Positions 47,106 to 56,058 of a DNA stretch of 64,000 nt are shown piece after piece. This DNA is from Cribrihabitans marinus. Its GTDB lineage: Bacteria; Pseudomonadota; Alphaproteobacteria; Rhodobacterales; Rhodobacteraceae. Below the pieces are notes generated by a model that saw only the letters and a list, made by a program, of their open reading frames with translations, made no database searches and was not told the origin of the DNA. The position numbers were made by a program, and so were the translations under genes. Positions within the stretch are counted from its first letter, which is position 1; every line of letters starts with the position of its first letter. Location of the stretch: the NCBI RefSeq assembly GCF_900109035.1, contig NZ_FNYD01000004.1, positions 62,001 through 126,000 of the forward strand. The letters are read 5' to 3'.

Positions 47106-48286
47106 GCCGAGCGGTCGTGATCGGAGCCGGGCCCGCCGGGCTGATGGCCGCAGAGGAGCTGGCGCGGGCGGGCGCGGAGGTCCTGGTGGCCGAGGCCAAG
47201 CCCTCGGTCGCGCGCAAGCTGTTGATGGCGGGGAAGTCGGGGCTGAACCTGACCAAGGACGAGCCGTTCGAGACGTTGCTGGCCGCCTACGGCCCGTCGG
47301 CGGAGTGGCTGCGCCCGATGCTGGCGGCGTTCGACGCGGGCGAGGTGCAGGATTGGGCGCGCGGGCTGGGGCAGGAGGTGTTCACCGGGACCACCGGGCG
47401 GGTGTTTCCCGTCGCAATGAAGGCCTCGCCGCTCCTGCGCGCCTGGCTCGCGCGGCTCGATGGGCTTGGGGTGACGATCCGCACGCGCTGGCGCTGGACA
47501 GGGTGGGACGGGGACGCTCTGAGCTTCGACACGCCCGACGGGTCCTGTCAGGAGACACCGGACGCCACCGTGCTGGCCCTGGGCGGCGCCAGCTGGGCGC
47601 GGCTGGGGGCGGATGGCCACTGGACTGGTCCGCTTTCGGACCGGGGCATTCCGCTGACCCCTTTTGCCCCGGCCAATGCCGCGCTTTGCGTGGACTGGAC
47701 CGAGCACATGACACCGCATTTCGGCGCGGCGCTGAAATCGGTGTCCTGGACGGCTGGCGACCTGACCTCGCGCGGCGAGGCGATCCTGTCCGCGCGCGGG
47801 CTGGAGGGCGGCGGTCTCTACGCGCTGACACCTGCTTTGCGTGAAGGTGCGCCGCTGCATGTCGACCTGCTGCCCGATCTCACGACGCAGGCGCTTGTTG
47901 ACCGGCTGGCCGGGATGAAGCGCAAGGCCAGCGTGAGCCGCCGGTTGCGGAACGGCCTGCGCCTGCCACCGGTCAAGGTGGCGCTGATCCACGAGATGGC
48001 GCAGACGGGTTCGGCCGATCCTTCCGACCTGGCGTTCGCGCTCAAGGCGCTGCCGATCCGTCACGCCGGGCTGCGCCCGATGGATGAGGCGATTTCGACG
48101 GCCGGCGGGGTCGCCCGGGCCGCGCTGGACGCCGGATTGATGCTCAGGGACCTTCCCGGCGTCTATTGCGCCGGCGAGATGCTGGATTGGGAGGCGCCGA
48201 CCGGCGGCTACCTGCTGACCGGCTGCCTGGCCGCGGGACGCTGGGCCGGACGCGCCGCCGCGGCGCGGATCGCCGCCTCAGCCTGA
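47102..48286 (+). CDS. HI0933/YhiN-type flavoprotein (NAD(P)/FAD-dependent oxidoreductase)
   Basis: This is a 394-residue flavoprotein with the N-terminal FAD motif VVIGAGPAGLMAAEELA, the family segment RKLLMAGKSGLNLTKDE, GGASWARLGADG and the C-terminal FAD loop GVYCAGEMLDWEAPTGGYLL. These features define the HI0933-like family, in which the shorter alphaproteobacterial branch is annotated as TIGR03862 flavoproteins. The reaction is not known. It is coupled to mscS by an ATGA overlap and converges on a GST gene with nine bases shared. Confidence 0.9.
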   Translation: MSRAVVIGAGPAGLMAAEELARAGAEVLVAEAKPSVARKLLMAGKSGLNLTKDEPFETLLAAYGPSAEWLRPMLAAFDAGEVQDWARGLGQEVFTGTTGRVFPVAMKASPLLRAWLARLDGLGVTIRTRWRWTGWDGDALSFDTPDGSCQETPDATVLALGGASWARLGADGHWTGPLSDRGIPLTPFAPANAALCVDWTEHMTPHFGAALKSVSWTAGDLTSRGEAILSARGLEGGGLYALTPALREGAPLHVDLLPDLTTQALVDRLAGMKRKASVSRRLRNGLRLPPVKVALIHEMAQTGSADPSDLAFALKALPIRHAGLRPMDEAISTAGGVARAALDAGLMLRDLPGVYCAGEMLDWEAPTGGYLLTGCLAAGRWAGRAAAARIAASA

Positions 48287-48868
48287 GGCCGCCGCCACCC
48301 GCTTGAACGCGTCGCGTCCGCGCATCCGCTTGCCATAATCCAGAATCGCCGCCTCACCGGTGGGAAACTTGGCGGCCCGCGCCCAGTTCAGGCAATGCGT
48401 CAGGATGATGTCGGCGATGGTCATCTCCTCGCCCTGCAGGAAAGGCCCCTCGATCCGGTCCGCCATGACATCGAGGTTGCGGGCGAATTCCCATTTCAAG
48501 CTGTCCTTGACCTCGGGGCAACGCTGTTCCTCGGGGAGGATGAAGGAGTGCCGTGCGGCGGTCCAAAGCGTGGCGTCCAGCTCGTCGAGTATCTGGTGGG
48601 TCAGCGAATCCTGATGCGCCCGTGCGGGTGTGCCGGCCGGATGGGTGAACCGGCCATGCTTGTCCGACAGGTAGGTCAGGATCGCCGTGCTGTCGGTGAT
48701 CACCGCCTCTCCGTCGCGCAGGACCGGCACCTTTCCGGTCGGGTTCAGCGCCCTGATCTCGGGGCTGCGCGGCGGCAGCGGGCTGGCCTCATATGGCTCG
48801 CCCAGTTCTTCGAGCAGCCACAGCACACGGAAGGTGCGGGTCATCGGAACGCCATAGACGTGATACAT
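48278..48868 (-). CDS. Glutathione S-transferase family protein
   Basis: This is a 196-residue protein with an N-terminal thioredoxin-like domain (RVLWLLEELGEPYE, then NPTGKVPVLRDGEAVITDSTAIL, where the cis-proline and the glutathione-gamma-Glu-binding Ser-Thr are visible) and a C-terminal all-helical domain (EMTIADIILTHCLNW). It is a cytoplasmic GST-fold enzyme of unknown substrate, possibly isomerase or detoxification. It starts 82 bases after the holA stop, on the same strand. Confidence 0.9.
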   Translation of the reverse strand: MYHVYGVPMTRTFRVLWLLEELGEPYEASPLPPRSPEIRALNPTGKVPVLRDGEAVITDSTAILTYLSDKHGRFTHPAGTPARAHQDSLTHQILDELDATLWTAARHSFILPEEQRCPEVKDSLKWEFARNLDVMADRIEGPFLQGEEMTIADIILTHCLNWARAAKFPTGEAAILDYGKRMRGRDAFKRVAAASG

Positions 48869-48950
48869 GCGCGAGATCCTTTTCGGTTCGGTCGTCAGGT
48901 TCGGTCGCGGGGCGCCGCCGGGTCAAGCGGAACGCCGCGGCGCGTCCGCT

Positions 48951-49979
48951 TCAGCGCTGACGCGCCAGCATCGCCAGCCGGATCAGCGCCCGCTCCACCA
49001 GCGCCATCGCCGGCGCGGTCTGGCCGGCCGATCGCAGCTGCAGGTCGGTGTCGGTCAGGACCGTCAGCGCGGTTTCCAGCCGGTTCGGCCCCCAAGCCTG
49101 CGCCTGCCGAAAAATCCGGTCGCGCCGTTTGCCATAGACCGGTGGCCGCAACCGGCCAATGCCCTGCGCAGGGCCGCCGGGATCGGCCGCGCAGGCATAG
49201 AGCGTCCGGAAATGCCGCGTCGCCCCGATGCACAGCGAGACCGCGTTGGTCCCTTGGGCCAGCATCCGGCGGATCAGCGGGCCGATCTCGCCCTGCCGGC
49301 CTTCGGCCACCACGTTCAGGACATCGTCCAGCGCCGCCTCGGTCGAGCGCGGCGCAACGGCGTCCACATCTTCGGGCCCGAGCGGCGCGGAATCGCCGCG
49401 CTTGTAGAGCACCAGCTTCTCGAGCATCCGGGCGAAATCCCCCGGCCCGAGTTCCTGCGCCAGATCGGCAAGCTGTGCCATGGCATCGCCCGGCACGTCG
49501 CGCAGCCCGGCATCCGACAGGGAACGCTCGATTTCGCCGCGCGAGGGCGGGTCGTCATAGATGCCAACCGCAAAGGCGTTGGCATGCGACTCGAATGCCT
49601 TGCGCAGTTTCGACGCGGCGCGAAGCTGTCCGGCGGTCACGATGATCTGCGCATCGCCGGGCAACCACGCCTCCAGCGCCGCCTGGACCGTCGGCGCGGC
49701 CGCGTCGCCTGCCTCGTCAACCAGTACGGCGCGCGGGCCAGGAAAGAACCCCACGGCCTTGACCGCGTCCAGCAGCATCGCGGGATCGCCGCGCAGATCG
49801 CCACCGGCCATCCGGGTCAGCCGCATCTCCTCTTCGGCGCCCGGACCCAGCAGGGCGGCGATCACCTGCTGGCGTTTGAGCGCCACGCGCATTGCGTCCG
49901 GGCCATAGATCAGCAACCCGGTCCTGCTGCCATCCGGCTTGGCGAAGTAGCCCTCGGCCTCGCGCGGGCTCAGCTTCAT
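48951..49979 (-). CDS. holA: DNA polymerase III delta subunit
   Basis: HolA opens the beta clamp in the clamp-loader complex. The 342-residue protein has the N-terminal AAA-like layout (GLLIYGPDAMRVALKRQQVIA), the FFPGPRAVLVDEAGD segment, LEAWLPGDAQIIVTAG, a helical collar and the late TALTVLTDTDLQLRSAG motif. Sequence conservation is low in this family; size, order of segments and the location after leuS-lptE make the call secure. The ATG overlaps the lptE stop (ATGA). Confidence 0.93.
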   Translation of the reverse strand: MKLSPREAEGYFAKPDGSRTGLLIYGPDAMRVALKRQQVIAALLGPGAEEEMRLTRMAGGDLRGDPAMLLDAVKAVGFFPGPRAVLVDEAGDAAAPTVQAALEAWLPGDAQIIVTAGQLRAASKLRKAFESHANAFAVGIYDDPPSRGEIERSLSDAGLRDVPGDAMAQLADLAQELGPGDFARMLEKLVLYKRGDSAPLGPEDVDAVAPRSTEAALDDVLNVVAEGRQGEIGPLIRRMLAQGTNAVSLCIGATRHFRTLYACAADPGGPAQGIGRLRPPVYGKRRDRIFRQAQAWGPNRLETALTVLTDTDLQLRSAGQTAPAMALVERALIRLAMLARQR

Positions 49980-50461
49980 GCCGGGACGTCCGCCGTGGCG
50001 TTGAGCTGTGCCGTGACCTGATCGGCCAGAATGGTCATCAGCCGCCGCCTTGCGTCGCGTTCACTGGCAACCGTCTCGACACTGCTTCCGGTAGCCGAAT
50101 AGCTGGTGAATTCGTTGACCCGGCCCGAGGCGGCGACCCGACCCGAGGCGATCTCGGTCAGGACATAGTCCACCGTGCCGACGATCGAATAGCGCGTCGT
50201 CGCGTTGTCCTCGGTAATCACCTGCCCCTGCTGCGTAAGCGACAAGGCAACGCCCAGGTCATAGGCGGGGTCCGCGCTGCGGCCCAGGCGCTCTTCGAGG
50301 GTCTGCACCAGAACGTAGCTGTCGACACCATTGGGCTCGGAAACCCGGACACGCCCATAGAGCGCCGCGCCGGTTCCACCCGGGCCATAGACCGGCTGAA
50401 ACCCGCAGGCGGCCAGCGCCAGCGGCAGCATCAGCAGGGCTCTGCGGTCACACGACGACAT
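49976..50461 (-). CDS. lptE: LPS assembly lipoprotein LptE
   Basis: LptE is the outer-membrane lipoprotein that plugs and helps fold the LptD barrel. The 161-residue protein has a signal peptide with lipobox LALAAC (cysteine near residue 19), followed at once by [10 protein letters not shown], the typical alphaproteobacterial LptE start. [17 protein letters not shown] is the strand region of the fold. It overlaps leuS by 14 bases and holA by four, the conserved leuS-lptE-holA arrangement. Confidence 0.92.
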   Translation of the reverse strand: MSSCDRRALLMLPLALAACGFQPVYGPGGTGAALYGRVRVSEPNGVDSYVLVQTLEERLGRSADPAYDLGVALSLTQQGQVITEDNATTRYSIVGTVDYVLTEIASGRVAASGRVNEFTSYSATGSSVETVASERDARRRLMTILADQVTAQLNATADVPA

Positions 50462-53015
50462 TCACGATCCGGCCGGGCACAACGATCACCTTGCGGGGCG
50501 CGCCGCCATTCAGCGCACGCTGGACAGCATCTGTCGCCAGCGCGGCTTTTTCAACCTCGGCCTTGTCCATGTCCTTGGGCACGCTGATTTCGGCCCGGCG
50601 CTTGCCGTTGATCTGGATCGGCAGGGTCACCGTGTCATCCACCAGATAGGCCGGATCGGCCACCGGCCAGGGCGCCGTGGCGATCAGCCCCTCGCCGCCC
50701 TGACGCGCCCAGATATCCTCGGACAGGTGCGGGGTCATCGGCGACATCAGCTGCGCCAGCGTCATGATCGCCCGTTTCTGAGCGGCCGCGCCGGCGCGCG
50801 ATTTCGACAGCGTGTTGGTAAAGGCATAGAGCCGCGCGATGGCGGCGTTGAACCCGAAGCTCTCGATGCCCAGGGTCACGTCGTGGACGGCCTTGTGCAT
50901 TTCCCGCAGCAATGCCTCGTCGCCGTCGCCCCCGGCATCGGGATCCATCGCGGCAATCCGGTCGCACAGGTTCCAGACCCGCGTCAGGTGCTTGTGTGCG
51001 GCCTCGGCCCCGGCGGCGGTCCACTCGACGTCACGCTCCGGCGGGCTGTCGGACAGAACGAACCAGCGCGCGGTGTCGGCACCGAAATCGCGGATGATCT
51101 GCACCGGGTCCACCACGTTCTTCTTCGACTTCGACATCTTGGCCGAGGGGATGATCTCGACCTCTTCGCCGGTCGCCCCCAGCCGCGCGCCGCTTTCGTG
51201 GATCTCGACATCCTCGGGAAAGTGATAGACGGGGCGGTCGTTCTCGTCCCGGGTGACATAGATCGCGTGCGTCACCATCCCTTGGGTGAACAGCGCGTCG
51301 AACGGCTCGATGCTCTTCTCGGGCAGGTGGCCGCAGATATGCATCGCCCGGGCGAAGAAGCGCGAATAGAGCAGGTGCAGGATCGCGTGTTCGATGCCGC
51401 CGATATACTGATCCACGTTCATCCAGTACCCGGCCTCGGTCAGGTCGGTGGGCGTGTCGGCCTTTGGCGCGGTGAAGCGCACGAAATACCACGAGGAATC
51501 GACGAAGGTGTCCATCGTGTCGGTCTCGCGCCGCGCCGCGCCGCCGCAATTCGGGCAGGCACAGTCGCGCCACGTGGGGTGACGGTCGAGCGGGTTTCCG
51601 GGGACCGAGAAGTCGATCGGCTTGCCGCCCTCGTCATAGGGCAGTTCGATCGGCAGGTTTTCCTTCCTCTCGGGCACCACGCCGCAGGCATCGCAATGCA
51701 CGACGGGAATCGGACAGCCCCAGTAGCGCTGGCGCGACAGCCCCCAGTCGCGCAGGCGGAACCTGGTGACGCCCGTGCCCCAGCCCTGGGCCTCGGCAAA
51801 GTCGATGGTGGCGTCGATGGCCTCCTGCCCCGTGGCCACGTCGAGACCGGCGAAATGGTTGATCCAACGGACCTTTTCGGTCTTGGGCGGCACAAAGGCC
51901 TCGTTCTCGACGGGTTTCGGGTCGTCCAGCGCCAGGAAGGTGTCGATCACCGGCAGGTCGTATTTGCGGCAGAAATCCAGGTCTCGCTGGTCATGCGCGG
52001 GACAGCCGAAAATCGCGCCGGTGCCGTAATCCATCAGGATGAAATTGGCGATCCAGACCGGCAGTTCCCAATCGGGGTTCAACGGGTGTTTCACCCGGAT
52101 ACCGGTGTCCAGCCCCAGCTTCTCGGCCTTTTCCAGCGCCTCCTCGGTGGTGCCGCCGCGCCGGCATCGGGCGACGAAATCGGCGATGTGCGGATTCTCG
52201 GCCTCCAGCGCCTTCGCGATCGGATGATCGGGCGAGATGCCCACGAAGCTTGCGCCCATCAGCGTGTCGGGGCGGGTGGTATAGACCTCGATCGGGCCGC
52301 CCTCGTCGGTGCGGTCGAAGGAGAATTGCAGACCCCGGCTCTTGCCGATCCAGTTCTCCTGCATCAGCCGCACCTTTGCGGGCCAGTTCTCGAGCCCGTC
52401 CAGCGCATCCAGCAATTCCTCGGAAAAATCCGAGATGCGGAAGAACCATTGCGTCAGCTCGCGCCGTTCGACCTCGGCGCCGGATCGCCAGCCCTTGCCG
52501 TCGATGACCTGCTCGTTGGCCAGTACGGTCATGTCCACCGGATCCCAGTTGACCACCGCGTTCTTGCGATAGACCAGGCCCTTTTCGAGGAAATCGAGGA
52601 ACAGCGCCTGTTGCTGGCCGTAATAGTCGGGGTCGCAGGTGGCGAACATGCGCGACCAGTCGATGGAAAACCCCATCGGCTTCATCTGCGCGACCATCTC
52701 GCGGATGTTGTCATAGGTCCAGTCCTTGGGGTGGCCCCCGCTGGCCATCGCCGCGTTCTCGGCCGGCATCCCGAAGGCGTCGAACCCCATCGGGTGAAGC
52801 ACGTTGTGCCCGGTGGACCGCTTGTAGCGCGCGATCACGTCGCCCATCGTGTAGTTGCGCACATGGCCGATATGGATGCGGCCCGACGGATAGGGAAACA
52901 TCTCGAGCACGTAATACTTCGGCTTGTCCGCACTGCGCGTTGCCGCGAAGACGCCGGCCTTGTCCCAGGCCTTTTGCCATTTCGCTTCGATCTCGGTGGC
53001 GGAATAACGCGACAT
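50448..53015 (-). CDS. leuS: Leucyl-tRNA synthetase
   Basis: LeuS charges tRNA-Leu. The 855-residue class I synthetase has the HIGH signature at 48-51 ([14 protein letters not shown]), a CP1 editing domain in the middle ([17 protein letters not shown], with the threonine-rich editing pocket), a zinc-like CP segment ([13 protein letters not shown]), and KMSKS in [12 protein letters not shown]. The C-terminal domain ends in [11 protein letters not shown]. It begins 75 bases after the DUF3576 gene, beyond a terminator hairpin, so it probably has its own promoter. Confidence 0.98.
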   Translation of the reverse strand: MSRYSATEIEAKWQKAWDKAGVFAATRSADKPKYYVLEMFPYPSGRIHIGHVRNYTMGDVIARYKRSTGHNVLHPMGFDAFGMPAENAAMASGGHPKDWTYDNIREMVAQMKPMGFSIDWSRMFATCDPDYYGQQQALFLDFLEKGLVYRKNAVVNWDPVDMTVLANEQVIDGKGWRSGAEVERRELTQWFFRISDFSEELLDALDGLENWPAKVRLMQENWIGKSRGLQFSFDRTDEGGPIEVYTTRPDTLMGASFVGISPDHPIAKALEAENPHIADFVARCRRGGTTEEALEKAEKLGLDTGIRVKHPLNPDWELPVWIANFILMDYGTGAIFGCPAHDQRDLDFCRKYDLPVIDTFLALDDPKPVENEAFVPPKTEKVRWINHFAGLDVATGQEAIDATIDFAEAQGWGTGVTRFRLRDWGLSRQRYWGCPIPVVHCDACGVVPERKENLPIELPYDEGGKPIDFSVPGNPLDRHPTWRDCACPNCGGAARRETDTMDTFVDSSWYFVRFTAPKADTPTDLTEAGYWMNVDQYIGGIEHAILHLLYSRFFARAMHICGHLPEKSIEPFDALFTQGMVTHAIYVTRDENDRPVYHFPEDVEIHESGARLGATGEEVEIIPSAKMSKSKKNVVDPVQIIRDFGADTARWFVLSDSPPERDVEWTAAGAEAAHKHLTRVWNLCDRIAAMDPDAGGDGDEALLREMHKAVHDVTLGIESFGFNAAIARLYAFTNTLSKSRAGAAAQKRAIMTLAQLMSPMTPHLSEDIWARQGGEGLIATAPWPVADPAYLVDDTVTLPIQINGKRRAEISVPKDMDKAEVEKAALATDAVQRALNGGAPRKVIVVPGRIVNVVV

Positions 53016-53037
53016 CGGCTGCGATCCTTCCTGACTG

Positions 53038-53063
53038 AAAACGCCGGGCTGCGGGCCCGGCGT
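53038..53063 (-). terminator. Intrinsic terminator between the DUF3576 gene and leuS
   Basis: Read leftwards, a 9-bp perfect stem ACGCCGGGC / GCCCGGCGT with a five-base loop ends in TTTT. It should stop transcripts from the DUF3576 lipoprotein gene. Confidence 0.75.
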
Positions 53064-53090
53064 GGTGATAGTGCCAATCGGCCCGGGTTG

Positions 53091-53573
53091 CTAGAGACTA
53101 CCGTCGGCGACACGCAGCTGCCGCGCCCGCGACAGAATCGCATCCTCGACCGCGCGGGCGGTGTCGCGGCTGACCGGCCCGCCGCGCGATTGCAGCGACA
53201 CGTTGAGCGAACGCGCGTCCAGCGCCGGATCACGCACGTGCACCGTGGCGCGATACGAGCGGCCGCCGCCCGGCGGCGTTCCGTATCCGGTGACGATGAC
53301 GCCGGTAAAGGGATCGACGGACTGCACCGGCAGGAAGCTGAGCACATCCAGCGAGGCGGCCCAGAGATACTTGTTCACGCCCACCTTGTTCTCTGTGTCG
53401 TCGGGGCCGAACAGATCCCAGATGGTCGAGCGGCCCTCGAAATCGGTGATCTCGTCGGGGTTGCCGCCGGTCAGCCGCGGGTCGCCGGCCCGGTTGGTGC
53501 TCGTCGCCGCCGGGCTGCAGGCCACCTGAACCGACAGCAACGCGATGAGGCCAAATTTCACTGTTCTGCGCAT
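53091..53573 (-). CDS. DUF3576 family lipoprotein
   Basis: This is a 160-residue lipoprotein with the signal peptide MRRTVKFGLIALLSVQVAC (lipidated cysteine 19). Conserved DUF3576 segments are STIWDLFGPDDTENKVGVNKY (residues 49-69) and KYLWAASLDVLSFLPVQSVD, followed by a barrel-like C-terminal half with GRSYRATVHVRDPALD. The family is restricted to alphaproteobacteria and its function is not known; envelope biogenesis is suggested by its location and lipid anchor. A terminator separates it from leuS. It is divergent from the porin gene across a 283-base gap. Confidence 0.88.
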   Translation of the reverse strand: MRRTVKFGLIALLSVQVACSPAATSTNRAGDPRLTGGNPDEITDFEGRSTIWDLFGPDDTENKVGVNKYLWAASLDVLSFLPVQSVDPFTGVIVTGYGTPPGGGRSYRATVHVRDPALDARSLNVSLQSRGGPVSRDTARAVEDAILSRARQLRVADGSL

Positions 53574-53856
53574 CGTCTTCCAATCCGTACCCGACAGGTT
53601 CCAGTCGGAGTTTTAGACAAGCGGCAGCGATGCAACAAGCAGGTAATTCCCGTGGAAAAGCGCTTGTTTGCTGGGGTTCGCGGCCCTTCGGCAAAATCAC
53701 TGTGACATCCTTGCACCATTTGAGGGAACAAATACCCGCGCCGTTGCCGGGGCGCTTGCGAAAAGGGGGCAAAAAGAGCGACACGATGCCCATGCTCAGG
53801 GCGGGGCTCGATCTGCGCTGCGCTTGAGGCAAGAAATGAAATCCGAGGGAAAAACG

Positions 53857-54807
53857 ATGAAAAAGATTCTCTTCGCTTCGACTGCGCTGGTCGCCACCGC
53901 CGGTGTCGCAGCTGCAGACGTGACGTTCGGCGGCTACGGCCGCTTTGGTCTCCGTTATGCGGAGCAGCCGGCTGGTTCGACCGCTTCGGACACCTTCCTG
54001 GAATCGCGCTTCCGCCTGAACATCGACGGCACTGCCGAAACCGATGGCGGCGTGCAGTTCTCGGCACGTGTTCGTATGCAGGCCGATGACAATGGCGCTC
54101 TCAACACCGCCGGCACCGCCGGTCTGAACGGCGCGCGCTTCACCACCCAGTACGAAGGCTTCCGCGTTGACGTTGGCAACATCGCCGGCGTGATCGACAA
54201 CCTGCCCAACTACTACGGCTTCGAGCCGGGCCTGAGCGCCTTCACCGGCCAGTACACCGGTGTTGACTATGCGTTCGACGCCTACAGCTCGACCGGCGCC
54301 GGCGTGAACGGCGTGTTCGCTCAGTATGCCTTCGGCGACTTCGCCGTGTCGGCCTCCTTCTCGCCGGAAGAAACCGGTGCAGGTGAGCAGTACGGCATCA
54401 GCGCTCAGTACTCGGGTGCCAACTGGGCCGTTGCTCTGGGCTACTCGGAGAACGATCCGATCGGTGCCGGTGCAGACAGCTCCGACATGCTGGTCCTGAC
54501 CGCCAGCGCCACCTTCGGCGCGTTCACCGGTGTGATCTTCGTGGGCGACGAAAGCTCGGATCTCGATCCGACCGGCGCGAACTTCGACACCTTCTACGGT
54601 CTGTCGGTCAACTACGAAGTCGGCGCAGCCACCGACGTCATGTTCTCCTATGGTGACGGCTCGGCCACCAACGACACCCAGTCCTTCGGTCTGGGCGTGG
54701 TGCAGGACCTCGGCGGCGGCGTGTCGCTGAGAGGCGGCATCGGCCAAAACGACACCGCCGGTGTCGACCAGATGGTTGGCGACCTGGGTGTGCAGTTCAA
54801 CTTCTAA
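53857..54807 (+). CDS. Outer-membrane porin
   Basis: This is a 316-residue beta-barrel protein. The signal peptide (MKKILFASTALVATAGVAAA) is cleaved before DVTFGGYGRFG. The mature chain alternates aromatic and polar residues throughout, starts with a short strand and loop with YGRFGLRY, and ends in QFNF, the C-terminal phenylalanine required by the BAM machinery. The size and layout resemble the Rhodobacter capsulatus general diffusion porin. Codon use is strongly biased (ggc, gcc, ttc), as in highly expressed genes, and GAGGGA precedes the ATG. A UUCG-loop terminator follows. It probably provides the main permeability of the outer membrane. Confidence 0.93.
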   Translation: MKKILFASTALVATAGVAAADVTFGGYGRFGLRYAEQPAGSTASDTFLESRFRLNIDGTAETDGGVQFSARVRMQADDNGALNTAGTAGLNGARFTTQYEGFRVDVGNIAGVIDNLPNYYGFEPGLSAFTGQYTGVDYAFDAYSSTGAGVNGVFAQYAFGDFAVSASFSPEETGAGEQYGISAQYSGANWAVALGYSENDPIGAGADSSDMLVLTASATFGAFTGVIFVGDESSDLDPTGANFDTFYGLSVNYEVGAATDVMFSYGDGSATNDTQSFGLGVVQDLGGGVSLRGGIGQNDTAGVDQMVGDLGVQFNF

Positions 54808-54836
54808 GTTGAACCTCACCTGACGGTGAAAGTTCT

Positions 54837-54867
54837 GGGCGGGTCTTCGGACCCGCCCTTTTCTTTT
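54837..54867 (+). terminator. Intrinsic terminator after the porin gene
   Basis: A 9-bp stem GGGCGGGTC / GACCCGCCC closed by a stable TTCG tetraloop and followed by TTTTCTTTT. Confidence 0.93.
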
Positions 54868-54914
54868 GCGCCGGTTTCGGTTTCTCTGCGCCCGGACCGG
54901 AGTTGGAGACAGCC

Positions 54915-55574
54915 ATGCCGCTCGAGGACATCAGAACCCGCATTGCCAGGGCCGAGAAGGAGGCGGGCCGCGACACCGGATCCGTCCGCCTGATCGCTGT
55001 TTCGAAACTGCAACCCGACGACCGCGTCGAGGCGGTGCTGGAACAGGGCCACCGGGTTTTCGGGGAAAACCGCGTGCAGGAGGCCGCCGGTAAATGGCCG
55101 GGTTTCAAGGACCGTTTTGACGGAATCGACCTGCACCTGATCGGACCGCTTCAGACCAACAAGGCGCGCCAGGCCATGCAACTGTTCGACGCGATCCACT
55201 CGGTCGACCGGCCCAAGCTGGCGCGCACGATCGCCCGCCTCGCGCAGGAAGAAGGCCGCTGCCCGGATCTGTTCGTTCAGGTCAATACCGGCGAGGAGGA
55301 CCAGAAGGCGGGCGTCCTGCCGGCCGAGGCCGACGAGTTCATCGCCGAATGCCGGGGCCTCGATCTGCCGTTGCGCGGGCTCATGTGCATCCCGCCCCTC
55401 GACGAGGAACCCAGCCTGCATTTTGCGCTGTTGGCCAAGATCGCGGCGCGCAACGGGCTGGACGGGCTGTCGATGGGCATGAGCGGCGATTTCGAATCCG
55501 CCATTGCCCTGGGCGCCACCCATGTCCGGGTCGGATCGGCGATTTTCGGGGAACGGGTCAGCGCGGCGGGATGA
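54915..55574 (+). CDS. YggS/PLPBP family pyridoxal-phosphate homeostasis protein
   Basis: This is a 219-residue single-domain PLP-barrel protein. The PLP lysine is K31 in LIAVSKLQPDDRVE. Family motifs are FGENRVQEAAGKW, DLHLIGPLQTNKARQAM, FVQVNTGEEDQKAGV, LRGLMCIPP and LSMGMSGDFESAIALGATHVR. These proteins buffer free PLP and affect amino-acid pools and are not enzymes in the usual sense. The ATG at 54915 has GGAGAC upstream; an upstream in-frame TTG is less likely. Its end overlaps the convergent transpeptidase gene by 17 bases. Confidence 0.95.
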   Translation: MPLEDIRTRIARAEKEAGRDTGSVRLIAVSKLQPDDRVEAVLEQGHRVFGENRVQEAAGKWPGFKDRFDGIDLHLIGPLQTNKARQAMQLFDAIHSVDRPKLARTIARLAQEEGRCPDLFVQVNTGEEDQKAGVLPAEADEFIAECRGLDLPLRGLMCIPPLDEEPSLHFALLAKIAARNGLDGLSMGMSGDFESAIALGATHVRVGSAIFGERVSAAG

Positions 55575-56058
55575 TCAGCCGCGTTCCGGGTGCGATCCGC
55601 GCCGCGATCCATCGCAGGTGGTCGCGGCGAAAGGCGATGCAGCCCTCGGTCGGATAGCCCCGCCTGCGCCATTGATGCACAAAGATCGCCGAGCCGCGCC
55701 CCGGCGTGGCAGCCGGCCAGTTCCAGTCCGTGATCAGGACCAGGTCATAGAGCGGATCCGCCCGCCGCAACCGCTCGTGACTGAACCGGTGCGGCGCGCG
55801 GACCAGTTGGTTGTAGCACCCATCGCGCATGTCGTCCGACCACAGGTCCCGCGGCCCGATCGGCTGCGCCCATTCTGCGGGTCGCGCGATGCGGTCGGCC
55901 CGGTAGAGCATACCGGCAATCCGATGGGTGCCTGCGGGCGATGCCCCATCCCCCTCGCGCTTGTCCCGCGACACACCGCCCCGCCCGATCGCGCAGGGAA
56001 AGCGGCACCCGCGGAACCGGACCCCCTGCCGGGTCAGAACCAGATCGAACGGTGTCAC
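55558..56058 (-). CDS. L,D-transpeptidase (YkuD) family protein
   Basis: This is a 166-residue protein with the YkuD catalytic motif HQWRRRGYPTEGCIAF (His and Cys placed in the H-x(n)-GC pattern), preceded by YDLVLITDWN and GRGSAIFVHQ. No signal peptide is visible from the chosen start. It overlaps ribA (ATGA) and matches a family of short cytoplasmic-looking YkuD proteins common in Rhodobacterales, so its role in peptidoglycan cross-linking is uncertain. The start is the ATG at 56056-56058, which overlaps the ribA stop. Confidence 0.85.
   Translation of the reverse strand: MTPFDLVLTRQGVRFRGCRFPCAIGRGGVSRDKREGDGASPAGTHRIAGMLYRADRIARPAEWAQPIGPRDLWSDDMRDGCYNQLVRAPHRFSHERLRRADPLYDLVLITDWNWPAATPGRGSAIFVHQWRRRGYPTEGCIAFRRDHLRWIAARIAPGTRLIIPPR

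Noticed and set aside
50727-53705. A 992-codon + strand open frame over leuS
   Set aside because: Opposite a complete leuS with HIGH and KMSKS motifs. No domain in the reverse product.
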